DNA from: Tiliqua scincoides
Taxonomy: Eukaryota; Chordata; Lepidosauria; Squamata; Scincidae
DNA: 64,000 bases
Direction: 5' to 3'
Assembly: GCF_035046505.1 (NCBI RefSeq)
Contig: NC_089824.1
Span: 52,145,274-52,209,273, forward strand
The notes under the pieces: model-generated
What the model saw: only the letters and a program-made list of their open reading frames with translations
Told to the model about the DNA's origin: nothing
Databases searched by the model: none
Shown here: positions 1 to 12,574 of the stretch, piece after piece
Layout of the letters: each line of letters opens with the position of its first letter
Numbering within the stretch: the first letter of the stretch is position 1
Translations under genes and position numbers: made by a program

Positions 1-750
1 AGTTGCACTGGCAGCCACAATATTTATCCCAAGGCACTGGAGCCTTTGATGCTCCAGAGCCAATGCTCTAGTATGACCCGATTCCAGCTCTGGGTGATTC
101 CACACTAACAGCATCTTCTTGGCACCTGGTGCTATACTTTGTTCAACATGAAGCCTGCCTCCATACAGTGAGTCATGAATCTGGAGCAGCCTACCACACA
201 CAGAAGCCTACCATATCAGTGGGAAGCACTCCCAAATGCCTCCCATTAATTTTTCTCTGTGCAACTATCCTTCACCATATTAGCATATCTCCTTCCTTGC
301 CCTTTCCCTCACCCTGGTAGTCTGAAGATTTGTTTAAAGTAGCAGTGCTGAGAACTCACTCATGTTCATTCAGATAAAGAGGGCTGGAATTGCTGTAGTT
401 ATCTGCCATTTGAGAGTTAACTTTGGGACATTTGCACATTGTGGAGGAAAGTTTTGCTAGATTTCTAATTTTTCTGTGCATCCACAGAGCAGGCTGCTTC
501 ATATAAGTCCAATGAGTGACTCCCCAATTTGGAAATATGACTGTGGATTCTTAACCCAGTGCCTCTCAAATCCATGTTTAAACCCTTGAACAGGAATATA
601 AAAGTTCATTAAAGAGTTTCAGGAAAACCTTGCTAAGGTTGAGGACTAGTTCATTCAGTCTCAGTGAAGCTACCTGGACAAGACAATTCTTTAAAAAATA
701 AAAATTCTTCCAGTTTAGTGGTTCTATGTGTTGAATGTGTCCATGCAATT
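1..750. other. No recognisable gene or repeat
   Basis: Moderately AT-rich sequence with no frame, RNA gene or repeat that I recognise. The short open frames here do not resemble any family. Confidence 0.5.
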
Positions 751-758
751 TAAAAGCA

Positions 759-952
759 TCAGGATGGTGCAGTGGTTCTAGTGTTGTATTTAAGACCTGG
801 TAGGTCCAGGTTCAAATCCTAGCTCAGCCTAGGAGCCTCTATCTATCAGCTTCATCTACCTCAAAGGGTTATTGTAAAGACAAAAGGAGGGAAGAAAATG
901 CATACTCTGTTCTGAGCTTATTGGAAGAAGGGTGGTATAAAAATGTGGAAAA
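759..952 (+). mobile_element. tRNA-derived SINE with L2-like tail, degraded
   Basis: A short retrotransposon transcribed by RNA polymerase III. A tRNA-like head carries a box A-like TGGTGCAGTGG and a box B-like GGTTCAAATCC about 40 bp later. The body contains CTACCTCAAAGGGTTATTGT, typical of squamate tRNA SINEs, and it ends in GGTGGTATAAAAAT, resembling the L2 tail in this window. An 8-bp duplication, taaaagca, flanks it at 751-758 and 953-960. Mobilisation by an L2 reverse transcriptase is inferred from the tail. The copy is old: both boxes and the middle are diverged. Confidence 0.72.
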
Positions 953-1050
953 TAAAAGCAAACGTTTTCTTTATAACCTTGAGAATTGTACCCACTTATT
1001 ACTGTTGAGATTTCACAAGTATTCATAATCCTCATAAGTTATTTTTGTAC

Positions 1051-1072
1051 GTGTGTGTGTGTGTGTGTGTGT
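1051..1072. repeat. (GT)11 microsatellite
   Basis: Uninterrupted GT dinucleotide run. It creates a meaningless Val-Cys open frame. Confidence 0.95.
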
Positions 1073-1219
1073 AGCATTTCCCCCAAGCTTTCACAGCTCT
1101 GAAAAGCAACTGTCAATTTACCTAAAACATACCATCACAGAAAACCCTACTTTTTTAAAAAAAAAAAAGTCTCAGAGTTTCTTGTCTCTCTTTCTCTCCC
1201 TTTCCCTCCCTCCCACTTC

Positions 1220-1223
<4 letters not shown>

Positions 1224-1250
<27 letters not shown>
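1224..1250. repeat. Poly(A) run of 27
   Basis: A pure A tract following a pyrimidine-rich stretch. It may be the tail of an unrecognised insertion, but no duplication or body was found. Confidence 0.9.
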
Positions 1251-1254
<4 letters not shown>

Positions 1255-3591
1255 AAGGTTCAAAGCAATCAGCCATGAGGGTGACACTTGAAGAAAACTA
1301 CAGTCCATGAGATCTGGACTGCTTTGGCTGTAACTGACAGTTTAATGCAAGGGACTTTCATTCGACCCAGACTAAACACCAGGTTTCCTTGCTAGGTTCT
1401 GCTCAGTTCTTAGCATGTTTCTGGGTAATGAAATGTGTTCACGATGAAACATGAGTGACTCCATAAATAGCACACAGTCTTTTTTTATTAGCGACTTGAA
1501 GTCCAAAGTGTCACTGGTTTCCCTCCTCTGTCTGCTCATGGTATGTTTGTCTCCCTGCTCCCCCATATAGATCAAATCCCTCCTGTTCCGAGTTCCTGCA
1601 TACCTCTTCCCCCCCACCTCTTTTTCTCCTTGACTAATCCCATCCTCCCTTCAATCTTATGTTTCCCCAACTATTGTTCCCTCTGGTTCCAGTTTCTCAG
1701 ACTTCTGCCTACATTGCCCCCTTTCCCCGTTTTTCCCTTCCACCAATCCCCACGTTCATTTGTTAGCATGTCCTCCTCCCGAGTCCTCTCCATATTCACT
1801 TTTCCTGCCCTCACGTGGCTACCTCTCTAACTCTGTTGTCACTTCTTGGGGCCACTCCCACCTCCAGTAACAGATTTATGGTATAGTTTGGGATGTGATT
1901 TGTGAATGCTGCTCTGTACATTACTGCCTTGCAATCCAGAAATGGTGTGACATGAGGAGGCATGGCTCCCTCCTTACTGTTTGTGTCACAGGGACCACAC
2001 AGCTACATTGCAATCTCTCTCTCTTCTCCATGCGCACATGGGAGAGAGAGAGACTGTGTGGAAAAATTACTTAGTTATTGCAAAATGACTAACAAATTCT
2101 AGATCGTTCCAGCAGGGGCCACTTCTGGGGACCAATTCATGCCGTGGGCATTCATAAATCATGTCAGTAATTTGTGACTACAGTACTTGCTCCACAAAAT
2201 GGAATAAGATTTCCCAGTCCTGGAGGGTCCTCGCCTTGAGCCAAACCAGTGTTAATGATGGTATTAGCCCTGATCAGTCTAGTATGTGGAGGCAACACAT
2301 GGTCCAGGGCAGCAGGAATGCACTAGCCAGACCCAGGCCCCCTATCATGCCCTGTGACTCCATCCCCCTCAATATATTTTTCCCATTTGTCTTAAGGTAC
2401 AAATGAAAAAAAAAACAGATCCTCACCATGAAATTTTGCACTCCTAGCATCTGTAGTCATCAGGAGAATCTCTTTGAATGTAAGGCTTGTTGCTTCAGAC
2501 AAATGTTGAAAGTGTGAGGGGGAGGGTGGAGAAGGAGTGAGGCTTGGCACACACCAGCTGCCCCAAACTACTGCATGCAATGACTTTACATACTGCAGTC
2601 AACAACTAAACAGCGTTGTTATAAGAGCCCATCCATGGTTCCAGAGGAGCAGAAGGGATATACACTGGGGGCCCAACAGGGAAAAATTCACAAACACTCT
2701 GCACAGAAGTTCATTATTCTGGCTCAGTTGATGTCAGTGGAGACCCATCAATCTAAATTGTGGGAGGCCTTTCCAAAGCACACTGACACTCATTTGAATT
2801 AACTTTGACATCCCATATTGGAGTTTACATGGTAGAACTCAATTTTTCCTCATTAAATGAAATCTAATAAAATATGTTTTCTCCCCCACAATAAATCAAA
2901 TCATTTGCCTTAGCCATTTCATGCTTTTAATAATCCCATTATTAATATGTCACTGTTTGGGAAATACAAATGTGTTCAGGACATTTACAGCAATTATTTT
3001 ACCTTCTCACTGATCAGCAAAATTTTGAGCGAATGTCATCCCGGGGGATATAATTATACAGCAAATCATTCCCAGCACATTCATATAAAGTATTTGAAAA
3101 CTGTTCAATAACCTGTGAAATTTAATTCAACTTATTTCACGGTTTACATGACAAGCTCACTGGATCTTTAAATCTGCAAAGTTTGAGACAAGCCGCGAAG
3201 GTCAGCTTTCACAAAACAGTGAGCTCCCATTGCAAGCTTCACTACCAATTAGGGAAAATCTAATTGTTCTAAGTTCTCTTTTCTCATTGCGGCAAAATAA
3301 AGTGAACGGTGGGCCAGTTCTGGAAACTCCATCTGCTATACCCTTCAAGCTTTCCTTAAGCCTGTTTTACAGTTACCTGATGGAAAAGGAGAGAGCTGTG
3401 ATGCACCTACTCTGCATTCCAAGGCAGCTGATTGACCCTCACTCCCCTGCCAACATGAGGATGCCCCAATTACAGACAGGGCCACTGAGACCTGGCATTG
3501 GGCCCAAGGAAAGATGTCCAATTGTCCCCTTTCCTAAATTTGCATTTATTTTGCAATAAATTTTATACTGTTTTCTACTGTGAACCTTTTA
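1251..3591. other. Long stretch without gene
   Basis: About 1545-1830 is strongly pyrimidine-rich, which makes a proline/serine/phenylalanine-rich chance frame. A short GAGAGA block lies near 2042. From about 2795 to 3200 the sequence is AT-rich, free of recognisable repeats and dense in TAAT-type words, so it could be conserved non-coding DNA, but I cannot test that. No exon is supported. Confidence 0.45.
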
Positions 3592-3874
3592 TAGGAGTGG
3601 ACCTCAACAGGTGGGAAACTCTGGCCTCTTGGAGGCAGGCAGTGCAGCATGGCCTTTCCCAGTTTAAAGAGACACTTGGCCAACAGACTGAGGCAAAGAG
3701 GCAAAGAAGGAAGGCCCGTAGCCAGGGAGACAGACCACGGACAGACTGCACTTGCTCCCAGTGTGGAAGGGATTGTCACTCCCGAATCGGCCTTTTCAGC
3801 CACACTAGACGCTGTTCCAGAAACACCATTCAGAGCACGATACCATAGTCTTTCGAGATTGAAGGTTGCCAACT
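3592..3874 (+). mobile_element. RTE-like LINE, 5'-truncated 3' end (copy A)
   Basis: The last part of the non-LTR retrotransposon best seen at 12.6-13.9 kb. It reads VDLNRWETLAS, then a basic region (EAKRQRRKARSQGDRP), then the terminal CCHC zinc knuckle CSQCGRDCHSRIGLFSHTRRC (Cys-x2-Cys-x12-His-x3-Cys), a stop, and the 3' tail ending GTTGCCAAC. The frame is open to its natural stop, with one short in-frame loss after ETLAS. It lacks everything upstream (reverse transcriptase, endonuclease), the normal result of incomplete reverse transcription. I could not find a target-site duplication. Confidence 0.85.
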
Positions 3875-4143
3875 AGTTTGTTTTGTCATGGCTTGGACCC
3901 ACTGCAATCCTGGGCCCTGTGGATTTTGCCCACCTCCCCTTTCCTCAGGCCTGACCACAGAGGCCAGAAAAATGGAGGTTAGAGTTTCTTATGGGAAGGA
4001 GAAGAGACACTACCCTTCTTCAAAACTTAGATGCCTCTCCAGCTACAAGTCTTCATGAAGCACAGAATGAATTGCAGCTGCTTCACTTCCCCTCCCTGGG
4101 ATCTTGGTAGCAGCAACAGGTAGCAGCAACTGGAAGGGCACTG
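3875..4143. other. Short unassigned spacer
   Basis: No gene or repeat recognised. Confidence 0.4.
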
Positions 4144-4312
4144 CTGTCTAAGGTGCAAACCTAATCAACTTTCCAGCACCACGGTAAGGGCAATGCAACT
4201 CCAAGGTAAGGGCCTTGAGGAGGCCTCCCCCCCCCCCCAACTGCAGGATGCAGCACGCACCCCACTGGAACAGCTATGCCAGTGCTGGGAAAGTTGGATA
4301 GGATTGGGCTCT
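4144..4312. mobile_element. MITE of the CAATCCTATCC-ended family, degraded copy
   Basis: A non-autonomous DNA transposon. It begins with a decayed CCTAATCAACTTTCCAGCAC and ends GGGAAAGTTGGATAGGATTGGGC, so the two ends are inverted repeats. The interior shares AGGTAAGGGCCTTGAGGAGGCC and GCAGGATGCAGCACGC with the copies at 16.4, 34.6 and 40.2 kb. A C11 run lies inside. No coding capacity. The superfamily is not proven for this copy. Confidence 0.7.
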
Positions 4313-4722
4313 AAGCCACCAACCAATAAAGATGGAGACCAGGAGGAGCTCTCTGCCAATGTAAGGTGATACCAGAGAGAAAACCAAGTGCAATAATGCT
4401 GGGCTCTTCTTTACAATTCGTACTCCAGTTGTCCTTCAAGGCAGAGGCTTCACGCTAGATCTGGCTACAACTGAGGAGGGGCACCAAATGCTATTCCTTG
4501 CCCTTCCAATACTTGTCGATATGTGGCTGTGCGAGATGGTCACAGTGGCTTCCTGCATCAACTGCTATTATGTCTTTCCAAGGAGTAAAAAGTCACCTCA
4601 GCCAAACTTGCCTTCCTCCTCCACTTCTGCTGCTTCTCCTCCTATGCGTCCTAGGTAGGAAAAGGAAGATTGCAACAGAGCAGAAGAAAAAATGTGTAGG
4701 AGAAGAGTGTGATAAGCTAGAG

Positions 4723-5059
4723 CAGGGGTGTTTCAAACTTGTTTCAAACCAGGGGCCGAATAGCATTTACGAGATGCCTGCTGAGGGCCGGAAGTGATGT
4801 CATTAGATAGGAAATGATGTCATTAAACAGGTCATAACCAAAAATAAGCACTTTTTCTCACTTAGGACCTCATTAGCTGCACATGACAGAAGAGAGAATA
4901 TGCAAATCTTGATCATATTTCAAGATATGGGAGAGCACAATGTTCACGTGGGCTGCCCTTTCAGCAGTAACATTGCTCAGCAGCTGAGAGCCTGAGGGCC
5001 AGATAAAAAGCTTCCGTGGGCCGCATCTGGCCCCCAGGGCCTTATGTTTGACACCCCTG
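4723..5059. mobile_element. hAT-type MITE, 337 bp
   Basis: Ends are CAGGGGTGTTTCAAAC and GTTTGACACCCCTG, imperfect inverted repeats of the hAT type. Flanks AGCTAGAG and AGCTACAA agree at six of eight positions, consistent with an aged 8-bp duplication. The interior holds repeated AAGTGATGTCATTA-like motifs and has no transposase frame. Confidence 0.75.
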
Positions 5060-6368
5060 AGCTACAACATCTCAACTGGGATTTTTAAATTCAGGGAGCC
5101 TGAGAGGAGGACAGGGAATAGAGGTGAAACGTGGAATGTTAGCAGCAGGTGACATAGGAGGATGGAGATGGTGTGGCAGGCAGAAGTGGGTGGAGGCAGC
5201 ATTTCCCACCAGTCTTCCACTTGAGACAGCTGCTTCACTCTGCCTCAGGGGCAGATCAGCCCTGCTTTACTTCACAAAGACAGGCAAAAGCTATGTTCTG
5301 CCTGGTATAAAAGTACCTGCTAGGGCCATACAGACCTTCATCTGAAAAGCACCTTTTCAAGGAAAAAAGTAGCTGTCAAAACTTCTTTGCTAAAATGTGC
5401 TGCTTGCCACTGCTCAGCTTGGGCATCCAAGACAAGAATGAGATCCAGAAGCACTCAGAAAGCGTGAACCTGCTGTTCCTGGGGATGCCGCCCAACCTGC
5501 TTAAAACAAGCTCTTCCACACTCCATCATTCTACTTCCTTTCTCTCACTTCCCCTTTCCTGGGTTCATCCACCCAGTAACTGTGAGAATGAGCGCCAGTA
5601 TTATACAAAGTGTTGCTACCTGCTAGCTAGATTTATAGTCGTATTATTAAACTATGAGTTCTCTACATAATGGACTGTGAAACGCACTCCTTTTTTTGAT
5701 AGTTATTTGATTTTTTTTTTTTTTTAAAAAAGGTATTCAACTACATTTTGTATGAAACAGTTTAGCCAGATCGGCAGGTCTTTGTGAATTTGCCCACTCC
5801 GAGCTAATAAATCTTTCAGAGCAGTAATTGAACAAACGTACCGAATTAAGAAAAGATACTGCAGCCCAAAGTGCTATTCATTTTGACAATTTTCACTTAT
5901 ATTTAATTATTTATTGTAATACGTTATGATCTAGTAGCAAATGCACTGTGATATATTTTCTAAAAAATAATTAAGCCTCTGTAATACAGAACCCCTCAAA
6001 AAGCACTTTCTAGAATATACGTGTGGGAAAGTAGGGAAAGACAGGCTAGTTATGCTAATTATCAGGTGAACACATTAGCAATCTTGAACTTCATCTATAA
6101 TGAACAGCATACATATACTGGGCGTCCCACAGATCGCAACAGATGCCCTGGTGATTGCCTGTTACTTTTCCATCACTACACTTTCACCCATGTAGCCTGA
6201 CAGAGTGTCTGCTCTAACAATATCAATTTGCTGGGTAGGCCTGTGCTTAAAAAAATGTCTGTGAAGCCATCTACGCACATGAGGCAGAAGCAGCAAACTC
6301 ACACACAGTTGCGATTCTCCCTATGTGAAAACAAAATGGCAACTTCTGGATTTTGTTTTCATGGGAGG
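5060..6368. other. Long stretch without gene
   Basis: Contains no recognisable repeat. About 5700-6130 is very AT-rich with long runs of T and A. Chance frames around 5395-5670 and 6228-6410 match no family I know. Confidence 0.45.
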
Positions 6369-6721
6369 CAGTGGTGTCACTGGGGGGTGCGGCAGTGCAG
6401 ACTGCATTGAGTGACACCATTACACCAAAGCCTTGGCTGCAGCTACCAGACTTTTCATCCATGAGCGAAGGCCCATCCATCTCTGGTGCCCAGGTCTCCT
6501 GGGATTCCCAAAATGAAGCCCAGGTCTACCCGCTATGTAGACCTACTTACTAATTGGCTTGTCTTTGGTCATTTACTCTCCAGATGCCAGACGTACCTTA
6601 TAAGATGGTGGGAGATGGTCCGCTGGGCAGATCAGGCGTACCCAGAGCTCTGGGAGTGAATGTGGTTCATAGGGGTGACACCATGAGTTACTGGATGACA
6701 CCAACCCTAGTGACACCACTG
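6369..6721. mobile_element. hAT-type MITE, 353 bp
   Basis: Terminal inverted repeats CAGTGGTGTCACTGGGG and CCCTAGTGACACCACTG. The flanks atgggagg (6361-6368) and atgggggg (6722-6729) match at seven of eight positions, the duplication length of hAT transposases. No transposase is encoded. Confidence 0.82.
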
Positions 6722-6729
6722 ATGGGGGG

Positions 6730-9249
6730 GGGCAACATGTTGGAGTGGAAGTTCATAGCTCCCATAGTTCATTGCTCATGTAAGCAACTGTTTAGCACAA
6801 GCTGAGTGACCCAGAAGAACTATTCATACATCTAGCTCAAAGACACCACAGATGCTCAATTCTTTTTCACTGGCAAGAAAGAGTGACAAGTAGCATCACT
6901 CCTGGAAATTCTTCCTGTTCAGGAAAGTAGGGAGTTCAGTGCACAGTATATAGGTGTGTTTTTTCCTCAACCAGTTTGAGGACTTTGTAAAGGGTGAAAT
7001 GCCTTGGTACAGACAGCTATATCTTGATAAATTGCCAGGGGCAGGGCTAGTTGAAACCGTGGTGCTACCTCCGGCATTACCAAATTTTGCTGCCCTTCCC
7101 TGTGTGTCCACTGCTGCCTCACAAACCCAGGCCAGCCAGGAGTGCAGGAGGATGTGTTAGGGTTGCAGGTAAGGGGGTGTGAGGGTTGGGGTCCCACACT
7201 GCCATACCCTGTCTCTCCTTGCTCACATGGCTGCTTCATCAGCTGGGTGGTTGAGGCAAAGTATCAGTGGCAGTTCTCACCTCTACCTTCAGCACACTGA
7301 AGGAAGAAGTGGGCTCTTACTCACCCAAACCTATTCCAAAGAGGACTGGAGATTGACAGCCAGCAGGCTGGTAGGAGGCAGAGGGCAGGTCCAGAGTATA
7401 GGGCATTCCTTGTCCCTTTGCTGCACCCCCCAACTCTATGTGAGACATTCAGATTGCATCATGGGTAGCCCTAACCAGGAGTCATGTCATAATGGATTAT
7501 CTGGCATCTCTACAGACCAAACTTGCCCAACTGGATACAAAAGCAGCCATGTCAGAAATGACATGGTGTTATTCACCAGGGAGACGGTGGCCTGAACCAG
7601 ACTGTGCACTCACATGTGCTGTGGTCACAAAGATTGGAGGAGGAGAAGGCAGTAGTTAGCCAAAGAGACCACCACAAATGAAGCCCACAAACTCATGAAG
7701 GTGGGTGAAGAGCAGAGCAGTGATCAATGGCACCAACAGACACCACAAGGATGAAATCATCACTCTTTGAGGGCACATGACCTGTGAGACATCGAAGAAG
7801 AAGAGGCATCTTAAAGGGCCATCCACCCATTGGAAACAGGCACAGCACAGACACAACACTGGCTTGTAATTAAGTGAATTTTCCCAACCTACTGCCTCAA
7901 GAAAACTTGACTTTTGCAGATGTTTAAAGTCTGTTCTTATGGGAATATAGTGCACCTCTGGATGAGTTTGATGCCAAGGTTTTAGAGCAGGGCATGAATT
8001 AAAATACAAGGAAGACAGCTGCAGTCAGTGATTGCTCTGTGGTTGAATTAATGGTCCAGGTGGATATATTGAGACACATATCAAATCAATGTTGTGGAAG
8101 TTAAGCACTTCTCTTTTTGAAGGCATGAAAACCATTTAAGACATAACAAATAAATTAAAAGGTTGGGTGGTTGTTTTAGCATTAATAATGATTTACACTC
8201 AGATCTGTAAACAAACACAGGGCACCAGGAAGCTGGGGAGGCTTGTGTCATGTACTAATTAACATTCCAACCTAGAAAGAGAAACACCTTAGGAGAAGGG
8301 GGGGGAAATCAGATTTCAAAGAAAAAGCAAGAGGATTATTATGTTTTTAATAGAACATATGGCCAAACCATCTGACAAAATGCCGCAATAAATAATGTAG
8401 AAGAACAGGGGAATAAGCACCGTTGATTCAGAAAAGGTGCAATGTGCACCAGCTAAGAAATTAAGCCTTGGAAAAGTGGTCTGTTATTGTCAGGATGATT
8501 TAAGTTAATGAAAAAATCAAGACTGGCTTTAACTACTTGATCACCATCATGTTTAGTTTGGTTTCTTTCTAGAGCAGAGGAAATGCTTGTATAGATCAAG
8601 GGCAAATCAATAAGGCTTTTTTCAGTGCCCTTTTGGCTTTTTGCCTCATGCAGTCAAAAAGTTCTTTACTTTCTCTCAGAGGAAGCTTCAAGACACTAGA
8701 TGTTGGCCAGTATACTTCAGCCTCTGAGCTGTGTTCCTTGATTCTTTATGGACCAGATGCCCATTTTGCAGAGCCTGACTCTTTAGATCCATGTGGCGTC
8801 ATCTTTTGGCTCTGTTTGACCCTCAGCATCTTGATAAAGTATGATGGACGAGTTTGTCTGTTTTGAAAGGATGACCTCTACTAAGTCCATAGGTGGCCTC
8901 CATAGTGCTGGAAACATGTAGTTTTTCTTTTCAAGAGGTTGAATTAGGGTTTAATTATTTATCTTTAGAAGAAAAACAATTATGCCCAGTATTCTGTCCC
9001 ACTCAGGGACTCAAAGTGGCTCACAACAGCAAAATGGAAAGCCAACATCCAGTACAACTTATATAATAACAATAAATCAGACAGCTGCATGAAAATGCAT
9101 TAATGAAAGCAAACCAAATCAAAGCAAAGGAGGCCGTAACTAAATTGAGATCCCAAGAAATGTCTGCTGGTTCTGAAAGAGACAGGTGTTTAGGTTGGAG
9201 GTGGAGATAATAGTGTTTTGTTGTACTGTATTACTGCTTGTGTGGCTAA
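6730..9249. other. Long stretch without gene
   Basis: No RNA gene or exon recognised. Open frames of 117-138 codons (7179-7595 and 7656-8009) have no domain or family signature. About 8995-9090 holds GACTCAAAGTGGCTCACAAC, similar to the reverse complement of LINE/SINE 3' tails in squamates, but it is too short to assign. Confidence 0.4.
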
Positions 9250-9332
9250 CGCTGCAATCACACATTTACCTGAGACTAAGCCCCACTGAACAAAATTGGA
9301 CTGACTTCTGAGTAAATATGAATAGGTATACT
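9250..9332. mobile_element. Short palindromic MITE, about 85 bp
   Basis: Pattern CTGCAATC...CACA-TTACCTGAGACTAAGCCCCACTGAAC followed by its approximate reverse complement GGACTGACTTCTGAGTAA. The same 80-95 bp unit recurs at 9903, 10805, 37213 and 49689. Confidence 0.6.
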
Positions 9333-9662
9333 TTCAAGACCAAGCACCCTTTATTCCCGTCATTATAGGTTGTGTCAGAGTCTCTCCAGAGTGTCTGCTT
9401 GCAGTGGGTCTTGAGAACAGCGACTGATGATCACACAGCAAATAGATGGGGAAACCATTTACAGACAGCTGAAATGATTGTCCATGTCCTTATTCCCTCA
9501 TTGCCATCCACTCACCTCCCAGACGGTTAGTGGATACACCCAGAACAAAATAAGCATAATGATGATAGCATTGTGTTGGTTTGTACTCTGGCAATTTGTT
9601 TGTCTGAAATGTTTGTTCCTGTTCTCTTCTTTGGTAAATCAATGTGGCTTCCAATAATGATG

Positions 9663-9766
9663 TACACACACACACACACACACACAGAGGGTGGGGGTGG
9701 GTGGGTATGAAAATGAAAACAATCATAGAATTCAATGAGCAAGGCAGGACACACACACACACACAC
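9663..9766. repeat. Two (CA)n microsatellites
   Basis: CA runs at 9663-9686 and 9749-9766 separated by G-rich and A-rich sequence. Confidence 0.95.
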
Positions 9767-9902
9767 CCTTGTCTTATATACAGTGCAGACATAACATTTT
9801 CAAGATGCCTGGTTTGGGGGATTAGTATAAGGGTCTGTAGTATAATGGATTAGTATAATACATGCTATGGCTAGAGGAGTTTGTTTCTAGTTAGTAAGAA
9901 AG

Positions 9903-9965
9903 GATTACAGCCCAAGTCTTACTGAACACAATTGACTTACTTCTGAGTAAAAAAAATTGCACCAT
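9903..9965. mobile_element. Short palindromic MITE, degraded
   Basis: Holds CAGCCCAAGTCTTACTGAAC and TTGACTTACTTCTGAGTAA, the two halves of the short unit described at 9250. Ends are eroded. Confidence 0.5.
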
Positions 9966-9966
9966 T

Positions 9967-10804
9967 TTCAAACGCCTCTAGTAATGGCAAATAGCCACTG
10001 GAGGAAATTCAACACAGATCTGAATGGAGGTGGGTAAGGTTATAGTCTTCCTCCCCACCACTACAGTCCTATTCTAAAAGGGCCTGATTCAAATTCAATT
10101 TAATTTAAAAGGAACAAGCATGTCTGTATTGAGCACTTGCTTAATTCAACATTTTCATCTGGAGGGTGTGATATTAATGCATGTACATGAGTATCTCCTG
10201 ACAAATGAGTGACAGTCAGTTTCAGGCCCTTATATCTTCAGATCTTCAGAAATATGAAGGTGACAAAGTTGATTCTCACCAGGAGATGTTTAATACATTT
10301 ATTTATATTCAACAGTATATTCTGCTCTTCTGCTGAGAGTCAGCCATTTCTATAAAAGTGATAAAATATACCTCCCAGCTGTGTTTATGTGGGCAAACTG
10401 AACGCAGAACTGGAACAATGAAAGAATGATCATTGCTGTTAATTTTGGTTTAGGCCAGAATCTGCTTAAGAAATCAGTGTGAAGTGGTAAAACCTGAGTA
10501 ACATTCTCTCTTTTTCCAGATGGCTTGTAGGTATGTACAGAATTTGTTTTTCTCACTCATTACTCCTTAACCATAGCCAACTCCCAGGATTAGGAAGCCT
10601 TGAGACTAAGCTGGTTGGAGCCCCTGGTTCTCTTAATGTATAGATACTAATCTCTCACTGTGTTTTTCCCCCTCTGTTTTCTAAAATACTAGCAAGGAAG
10701 TTTTTTAATGATTGTTTTTTCAGTCCATTTTTAGAAAATGCAAAACCCCTTTGTGGTTTCATGTTGAGAGTTGGCTCTTGCTTTTTTCCTGGAAGAGGCT
10801 TTGG
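9967..10804. other. Spacer without gene
   Basis: AT-rich sequence, no repeat or exon recognised. Confidence 0.4.
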
Positions 10805-10891
10805 CTGCAATCTTTTGCATACTTTCTTGGGAGTAAGATGCACTGATTTCACTGGAGCTTACTTCTGAGTAAAAATGTGTAAGATTGTGCT
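10805..10891. mobile_element. Short palindromic MITE
   Basis: TGCAATCTTTTGCATACTTTC then GGGAGTAAGATGC on one side, and GGAGCTTACTTCTGAGTA then GTAAGATTGTGC on the other, form imperfect inverted halves of the same 85-bp unit. Confidence 0.6.
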
Positions 10892-12099
10892 GTTTGTGTC
10901 TTGAACTAGCGCATGATGGAAAGAAATTCAATGGATGAGCCTTCTATGGATCATATCATTGAGCTTATGATGCCTTTAGGATAATGCTAGAACTTATGGC
11001 CATTCAGTAAAATCAGTTGGCAGTAGACGTGGGTCCTTGGGCTTTTTTTGTTTTTTTAACTTGTTGGGGCTGGTGAGACCCTACCTGCATGTCTGTGCTT
11101 TGCTGGATGTTGAGGCCACAGGTTGCTGCTGCTCGTCAGTCCCTTGTCATCTCCTGGAGGAGCCCCAACCACCTGCTCTGGGAACAATCTCTGCCCTAGA
11201 GACAGCTAGTCCTTAGTTGGTTGTGTTTTTGGAGCTGCGTAGGAATTTTTTTACTCTTTCCCTGATTGACTGTGATAGGCTTTAATTCTTTTCTTTTTTT
11301 TTCTACTCCAGATGGTTTGCAAAGGCATGTGTGCTTAGCCAGGTAAGTTACAGCTGGCAGGTATCATGCTGGTACAGGGTTAAGAATAGGGATGGTGTCT
11401 ACCCTGCAGTTAAGGGATTGGTTAAAAGGCACCCAGAACTGATCCCCGAGTGCTTCATTTTTGAGATGCGATTTGGAACCCCTTTGAACAATATTTGTAA
11501 AATCAGCACTGAAGAGTGATGAAATTCTGAGCTATCCTGACCATTTACTTCATCGGGGAAACATTGAGAAACATGGATTGTCAAAGGCAATCTATAGCTT
11601 TAGGTTCAGAATGGCAGCACCCAAAAGGAGGAAAAGACAACAACTGTTGACTCACCCAGGGAGAAGATATAGGAATTCAAACTAAAAGGGAGGTAGATGA
11701 TCAGGGTTCCTAAGGCAGAGCAAATTGTTAGCAATAAATTGTAGCCTGTTTTAACTCATAGCACCTTGTCTCACATTTCATTGGGGTATGTTAACAAATA
11801 GGTCAGTGTCATGTGCCTAGTTTGTTTGGAAGGTGGTTAGATTTTAAATATTTTGGGAAAAGACAGAGACATTGTGTCAGCCATCCCGCCTCCTAATTTG
11901 CAGCCACCTACAGGGTTGGAGCCCTCACTTCCTGTTTGGGGCTTGGAGGGTAAAAGTTGGTGGGAAGACACTGTGCTTTCCTTGAAGAACTGCTGGGAGA
12001 GACCCCACCCCCATACCAAGAATGACACAAATTATGTATGCAGTGCTGCACTTGGAGTTGCATAAAGGAACCACCTCACATAGCTGCCTTCATCTCTCC
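10892..12099. other. Spacer without gene
   Basis: No recognisable exon or mobile element. Short chance frames only. Confidence 0.4.
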
Positions 12100-12540
12100 A
12101 TTTTAGTTTGGAAGGGATGTAATTCTACTTTTGGGAGGGTGTGGAACATTGAACTAAGACCCACCTTAAAGAAGTCTTTTTCAAAGTACAGCCATGTCAT
12201 AAACGTAATTTATCTTTTTTCTGGGGGCAGATTATTATTCCTCATCCCCTGTGGGGTCCACTAGCTCTCATGGATAATAAATAGATCATATAACATTGAA
12301 AGACCTTTGGGGACTACCGCTTATATATGTCCCAAATTCTCTGCCTTTTGTTTGGAGGGATCCAATCTTGATTGGTCAAGTGCATTGAATTAAGACCTAC
12401 CTTGAAGAATTCTTTTTAAAGAGACTGCCATAAACATTTACTCTCTTCTTTTCTGGGGGCAGATTATTATTCTTTGTTCCTGGTGGGAACCACTAATTCT
12501 CTTATTCCATAAATATTATTTATAAAGCAGCAAGACTTTT
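12100..12540 (+). repeat. Diverged tandem duplication, about 240-bp period
   Basis: Two units are visible. Each has TTTT-GTTTGGA-GGGAT, then GAA-TAAGACC-ACCTT-AAGAA, then TCTGGGGGCAGATTATTATTC, then a GGGG/GGGA-CCACTA block. The shared landmarks are offset by about 236-244 bp. The units have diverged substantially, so the duplication is not recent. No frame runs through both. Confidence 0.75.
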
Positions 12541-12548
12541 AGATCTAC

Positions 12549-12574
12549 TGCTATATCTATATCTATATATATAA
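12549..12574. repeat. TA-rich microsatellite at LINE insertion site
   Basis: Imperfect (ATATCT)/(TA) run directly before the LINE copy. A similar TA-rich run follows the paired element at 14296-14347. Confidence 0.85.

Noticed and set aside
759-952. A tRNA gene
   Set aside because: The box A and B motifs belong to a SINE with a body, L2-like tail and 8-bp duplication; no cloverleaf is kept.
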